Source: Oligoflexales bacterium
Lineage (GTDB): Bacteria > Bdellovibrionota_B > Oligoflexia > Oligoflexales > CACXFL01
Assembly: GCA_028282865.1 (NCBI GenBank)
Contig: JANQHA010000640.1
Span: forward strand, 1 to 9,830
Direction: 5' to 3'
DNA length: 9,830 bases
Shown here one piece after another: positions 6,819-9,830 of this stretch. The notes below the pieces were generated by a model. The model had not been told where the DNA came from. It made no database searches and was given only the letters and a program-made list of their open reading frames with translations. Position 1 is the first letter of the stretch; the number at the start of each line of letters is the position of its first letter. The position numbers and the translations under genes were made by a program.

Positions 6819-6854
6819 AAAAAAGCCGATCCTAAAGTTAGGGTCGGCTTTTTT
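6819..6854. terminator. Strong bidirectional terminator
   Basis: GCCGATCCTA (6825-6834) pairs with TAGGGTCGGC (6839-6848), with one G-T wobble and a 4-base loop. Nine A's precede it and six T's follow it, so it can act as an intrinsic terminator on both strands. It lies between the convergent 3' ends of the lipoprotein gene and hppA. Confidence 0.92.
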
Positions 6855-6873
6855 ATGATTTTATCAAATAAAC

Positions 6874-8979
6874 CTAAAACTTAATCCAACTAAGCAATAC
6901 TCCGCCATGAGAAACGAAGAAAGGAGCAAAGACCAAGCTTAGAATCGCCATTAGCTTCATCAAAATATTTAACGCCGGGCCAGAAGTATCTTTGAATGGG
7001 TCACCTACAGTATCTCCTACGACGGCAGCAGCGTGAGCATCAGAACCTTTACCACCAAGCTTACCAGTTTCGATATACTTCTTAGCATTGTCCCAAGCAC
7101 CACCAGAGTTTGAAGATGATAGAGCCATCACAAGTCCAGCGATTAAAGACCCAGCCAAAAGGCCAGCAACTGCATCTACTCCAAATAAGAAGCCGATAAC
7201 TAACGGAGTTGCCATAACTAACAATCCAGGAGCAATCATTTGTCTCAGAGCAGCAGTAGTCGAAATCGCTACGCAGGTTTTATAATCTGGAGGAGTTTCA
7301 CCCTTCATAATTCCGGGCATAGTTCGAAACTGGCGCCTGACTTCTTCAATCATATCAAAAGCTGCGATACCAACAGCTTTCATAGTTTGCGCGGTGAATA
7401 GGAATGGCAAGGCACCACCGACCAGCATTCCCGCAAAAACTAGCGGTGACAAAAGATCTAAGGTTTCGACTCCGCTTCTAGTAAGGAATGCAGCAAAAAG
7501 AGCTAATGCAGTCAATACAGCCGAACCGATCGCAAACCCTTTACCAATTGCAGCGGTAGTGTTTCCAGCAGCGTCCAGTAAGTCTGTTCGCTCTCTAACT
7601 CCGGATTCAAGGCCACTCATTTCAGCGATGCCACCAGCGTTATCAGCAACCGGCCCGTAAGCGTCAATCGTTAAGCCAATAGCCATAGTCGAAATCATAC
7701 CGATTGCTGCCATTGCGATACCGTACATTCCTGCCAAAGACCAAGATAGGTAAGTGGTAACCGCAATTGCAATCACCGGAATGACAGCAGACTCATAGCC
7801 GAGAGCTAAGCCATAAATAATATTAGTCGCAGCACCAGTTTTTGAGGCATCAGCAACTTCTCTAACCGGTTTGTAGGAGTGAGACGTGTAATATTCTGTA
7901 ACGTAGCCAACAAGTAGGCCTGACCAAAGACCGGACAATACCGAAATCAGAACTCCCGATTTCTCTACTACCTGCTCCCCGAGTATAAAAGAATCAACCA
8001 TAGCCCATTCAGTGGCGAACCAGATACATACGGTCATAAATATCGTTGAGAGCAGAAGCTGTTTCTTTAGAGCCGGTTCTGCTGAGACAGCTTGGGAATT
8101 CAAACGAGCGAAAAAAGCTGTCAGCAAGCAAGCTGGAATTCCTACCGCTGAAATGAGGATTGGATAGAGCATGGCAGAGGTGCTTTCAGTGATCGCCACT
8201 GCGGTGGCACCAATGACCAGTGCAGCACAAGTTCCTTCAGCACAAGAGCCAAATAAGTCAGCACCCATCCCTGCAATATCTCCGACATTATCTCCGACAT
8301 TATCAGCAATAACAGCCGGGTTTCTAGGGTCATCTTCGGGAATTCCCTGTTCAACTTTCCCGACCAAATCGGCGCCAACATCTGCAGCCTTAGTATAGAT
8401 ACCGCCGCCTACACGAGCAAACAATGCAACCGTCGATCCACCGAGACCAAAACCAGCAACCATTTCCATCAGCACGTGGGGTTCGTGGATAAATTGGCTA
8501 TATATAATACACATGGAGATCAGCCCAAGAACCGCCAGCCCACAAAGACCAAAGCCCATAACTGCACCGGCGTGAAAAGCGGTTGCAAAACCTTCCTTGA
8601 TCCCTTTGCGAGCTTGGATGGTCGTTCTGACATTACCTAAGGTTGCTATGCGCATCCCTAAATAAGCGCATGCACATGAAGTGAGCGCTCCAGCTAAAAA
8701 AGCTATAGCACTAAATAACCCCTCGTTAATCGCTGTACCGCTATCGTTTAGAGCAAATACCATGAACAAAGCAAATAAAACCGTAAAGATACCTACGTAG
8801 GTATACTCTCGGTTGAGAAAGGCCATAGCTCCGTCGCTGATAGCCCCCGATATGTTTTTAAACTTTTGAACCTCTTCAGTGGTTCCAGATCCTTCAACCG
8901 AAACCGCCATAACCTTCTTTGCGTAAACTGCTGCAGTAATAATCGCCAGAACTGCGCAGCCATAAATAACTAAAACCAC
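6874..8979 (-). CDS. hppA: Membrane-bound ion-pumping pyrophosphatase, K+-dependent H+ type
   Basis: This 701-residue integral membrane protein with about 16 helices couples hydrolysis of pyrophosphate to ion transport across the inner membrane. All active-site blocks are present: [20 protein letters not shown] from residue 200, DNVGDNVGD at 226-234, DNAGGIAEM at 446-454, and [16 protein letters not shown] at 656-671. In [16 protein letters not shown], Ala476 replaces the Lys of K+-independent enzymes, and Gly479 is as in the plant vacuolar enzymes. In [15 protein letters not shown] the semi-conserved Glu248 is at the position used by H+ pumps, four residues later than in Na+ pumps. The sequence therefore predicts a K+-dependent proton pump; this rests on family rules, not on measurement. 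The start is GTG, chosen because AAGGAGA lies 9 bases upstream and the next Met (residue 24) is after the first membrane helix. It has its own promoter region and shares the terminator at 6819-6854. It probably conserves energy from biosynthetic pyrophosphate. Confidence 0.98.
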   Translation of the reverse strand: MVLVIYGCAVLAIITAAVYAKKVMAVSVEGSGTTEEVQKFKNISGAISDGAMAFLNREYTYVGIFTVLFALFMVFALNDSGTAINEGLFSAIAFLAGALTSCACAYLGMRIATLGNVRTTIQARKGIKEGFATAFHAGAVMGFGLCGLAVLGLISMCIIYSQFIHEPHVLMEMVAGFGLGGSTVALFARVGGGIYTKAADVGADLVGKVEQGIPEDDPRNPAVIADNVGDNVGDIAGMGADLFGSCAEGTCAALVIGATAVAITESTSAMLYPILISAVGIPACLLTAFFARLNSQAVSAEPALKKQLLLSTIFMTVCIWFATEWAMVDSFILGEQVVEKSGVLISVLSGLWSGLLVGYVTEYYTSHSYKPVREVADASKTGAATNIIYGLALGYESAVIPVIAIAVTTYLSWSLAGMYGIAMAAIGMISTMAIGLTIDAYGPVADNAGGIAEMSGLESGVRERTDLLDAAGNTTAAIGKGFAIGSAVLTALALFAAFLTRSGVETLDLLSPLVFAGMLVGGALPFLFTAQTMKAVGIAAFDMIEEVRRQFRTMPGIMKGETPPDYKTCVAISTTAALRQMIAPGLLVMATPLVIGFLFGVDAVAGLLAGSLIAGLVMALSSSNSGGAWDNAKKYIETGKLGGKGSDAHAAAVVGDTVGDPFKDTSGPALNILMKLMAILSLVFAPFFVSHGGVLLSWIKF

Positions 8980-8988
8980 CAGTGGATA

Positions 8989-8995
8989 TCTCCTT
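8989..8995 (-). promoter_or_regulatory. Ribosome binding site of hppA
   Basis: On the minus strand AAGGAGA lies 9 bases before the GTG at 8979 and decides this non-ATG start. Confidence 0.8.
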
Positions 8996-9039
8996 TATTC
9001 GAGAAAAGAACCTAAAAGCCTAAAAAAACAGAGGATAAA

Positions 9040-9068
9040 GTTATGCAATGAAGAGTTGTATGTAGCAA
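9040..9068 (-). promoter_or_regulatory. Possible promoter of hppA
   Basis: On the minus strand TTGCTA (9063-9068) and CATAAC (9040-9045) are 17 bases apart, each matching four of six consensus positions, about 60 bases before the start codon. The histone-like gene upstream has a strong terminator, so hppA needs its own promoter in this gap. Confidence 0.35.
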
Positions 9069-9121
9069 GTACTTTCAGGATTAATATGAGCTAGATTAGA
9101 TAATTCATTGAAATCACAAAT

Positions 9122-9158
9122 AAAAACACCCTCGCTCAGTTTGTTCGGCGAGGGTGTT
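9122..9158 (-). terminator. Terminator of the histone-like gene
   Basis: AACACCCTCGC (9125-9135) and GCGAGGGTGTT (9148-9158) form a perfect 11-base stem with a 12-base loop. On the minus strand the stem runs straight into five T's (9122-9126), a classic intrinsic terminator 44 bases after the stop codon of the histone-like gene. In the + direction there is only a weak T-run. Confidence 0.92.
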
Positions 9159-9201
9159 CTTTACAATATTATTCAGTTTGTGGCTATCTACGACTAAATT
9201 T

Positions 9202-9576
9202 CTACTTCTTTTTGGTACGAGTAGCTTTTTTTCTAGTAGCTTTTCTCTTAGTCGCTTTCTTTTTAGTAGCTGCTCGCTTAGTTGTCTTCTTAGCAGCTTT
9301 TCTTCGAGTAGCCTTCTTTTTAGTTGCTTTCTTTTTGGCCTTTTTCTTAGTGGCTTTTTTGCGAGTAGCTTTTTTCTTGGCAGCTTTTCTTTTTGTTTTA
9401 CGCTTTGTAGCTTTTTTCTTAGTAGCTGCTCGCTTAGTTGTTTTTTTGACTGCTTTGCGTTTTGTAGCTTTGCGCTTTGTCTTTTTTGCGGCTTTTTTCT
9501 TAGTAGCCTTGCGCTTGGTCTTACGCTTAGTAGTCGCCTTTTTTGTTGTAGCTTTTTTTGCCTTCCTCTTAGCCAA
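9202..9576 (-). CDS. Lysine/alanine-rich histone H1-like DNA-binding protein
   Basis: The 124-residue protein contains 57 Lys, 15 Arg, 26 Ala and 24 Thr; the only other residues are the initiator and Val43. There is not one acidic residue. It is built from KKAT/KRKAT-like units and resembles the C-terminal tail of eukaryotic H1 and the bacterial H1-like nucleoid proteins of Chlamydia (HctB) and Bordetella (BpH1). It should be an unfolded polycation that coats or condenses DNA, or possibly RNA. A 17-residue segment from KKTTKRAATK occurs identically at 44-60 and 96-112, showing internal duplication. The start is TTG, chosen because a perfect AGGAGGA lies 7 bases upstream and no ATG occurs in this frame. 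It is a single-gene unit with its own terminator. The alternative of a ribosomal or low-complexity artefact is unlikely given the gene signals. Confidence 0.88.
   Translation of the reverse strand: MAKRKAKKATTKKATTKRKTKRKATKKKAAKKTKRKATKRKAVKKTTKRAATKKKATKRKTKRKAAKKKATRKKATKKKAKKKATKKKATRRKAAKKTTKRAATKKKATKRKATRKKATRTKKK
9265..9441. repeat. Direct repeat within the histone-like gene
   Basis: An identical 21-base sequence occurs at 9265-9285 and 9421-9441, exactly 156 bases (52 codons) apart and in frame; the preceding bases are also nearly the same. It encodes part of the duplicated 17-residue protein segment. Such repeats make gain or loss of a 52-codon unit by slippage or recombination plausible. 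Confidence 0.8.
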
Positions 9577-9583
9577 CGTTGAA

Positions 9584-9590
9584 TCCTCCT
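9584..9590 (-). promoter_or_regulatory. Perfect ribosome binding site deciding a TTG start
   Basis: On the minus strand AGGAGGA stands 7 bases before the TTG at 9576. The strong site suggests high translation despite the rare start codon. Confidence 0.88.
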
Positions 9591-9830
9591 AAAATAGTTA
9601 ACGCTAAACAGCTCCATAGGAACTGCAGAAGAGCCCCGAATACCTTCACCGCAAAACACGCGATGAATAAAACTTAGTACATTTCAAAGACCTAACTAAA
9701 TAGTATCATAAAATTTTAGCGTGTACATAGTATTCGCGTGAATAATCATAATTTTTTTAGATCAAAGAGTTTTGATAATACAGAATGATAGACTTCATGT
9801 GGAAGTTAACCGTTGAGCCGGACGATTAAA
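9591..9830. other. Upstream region of the histone-like gene, no gene seen
   Basis: These 240 bases are AT-rich, particularly at 9690-9780, and contain no convincing reading frame on either strand, no RNA gene fold that I recognise and no clear sigma70 promoter. The minus-strand promoter of the histone-like gene presumably lies here. CGCGATGAATAA near 9660 and CGCGTGAATAAT near 9735 are similar and might be related sites. Confidence 0.5.

Noticed and set aside
7088..8398. Several open frames of 65-90 codons on both strands inside the pyrophosphatase gene
   Set aside because: They lie wholly within a full-length, highly conserved coding sequence, have no ribosome binding sites and show biased composition typical of out-of-frame reading.
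9154..9592. Long Phe/Leu/Ser- or Val/Ala-rich open frames on the + strand and a second minus-strand frame across the histone-like gene
   Set aside because: They arise from the extreme composition of the Lys/Arg/Ala/Thr gene; they lack ribosome binding sites, while the 9202-9576 minus frame has a perfect one and a matching terminator.
9785..9829. A 14-codon frame MIDFMWKLTVEPDD with a stop at the window end
   Set aside because: There is no Shine-Dalgarno before it and nothing supports translation; it is too short to separate from chance.
1..9830. Mobile elements, CRISPR arrays, tRNA or rRNA genes, toxin-antitoxin pairs
   Set aside because: No transposase, integrase, terminal inverted repeats, regularly spaced repeats, cloverleaf-like segments or small gene pairs were seen on either strand.

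Overview
The window looks like a chromosomal stretch from a Gram-negative bacterium of fairly low GC content. It carries a Sec-type signal peptide, a lipobox lipoprotein, a LysR regulator, a membrane pyrophosphatase and a Lys/Ala-rich histone-like protein. This mix, together with a DUF2608-type secreted HAD protein and a transporter-like protein fused to helical repeats, resembles Bdellovibrionota/Oligoflexia or related former Deltaproteobacteria. That placement is a guess from gene content; no rRNA or tRNA is present to settle it. There is no sign of phage, insertion sequence, CRISPR or plasmid functions.

Left part (1-2600). The window opens inside a phytochelatin-synthase-family cysteine peptidase gene on the + strand, with Cys, His and Asp of the catalytic triad all visible. 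It ends 2 bases from the stop of a convergent LysR-type regulator. The regulator is divergent from a secreted HAD-fold protein (DUF2608-like). A T-N11-A dyad of the kind bound by LysR proteins lies between them, so this is probably a regulator/target pair.

Middle (2600-6860). Two overlapping minus-strand genes form an operon. The first encodes a membrane receptor with a periplasmic Cache-like sensor and a HAMP domain but no output domain. The second encodes a 737-residue protein with about 12 membrane segments (MFS or nucleotide-transporter-like) and a large soluble C-terminal part with HEAT-like helical repeats. Their 14-base overlap suggests translational coupling, and the pair is the strongest candidate here for an undescribed sensory/transport module. 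A 274-base divergent intergenic region holds a perfect TATAAT within an inverted repeat, a pair of 8-base direct repeats, two overlapping perfect palindromes and a cluster of CTAG sites. It leads rightward to a small lipoprotein of unknown function that ends in a strong bidirectional terminator.

Right part (6860-9830). A full-length membrane pyrophosphatase (hppA, minus strand, GTG start) carries the residues expected of the K+-dependent, H+-pumping type. Upstream on the same strand is a 124-residue histone-H1-like protein made, apart from its initiator and one Val, only of Lys, Arg, Ala and Thr. It starts at TTG behind a perfect Shine-Dalgarno and has its own terminator. No stretch over 300 bases lacks a gene. 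The last 254 bases are the upstream region of the histone-like gene and show no convincing gene.
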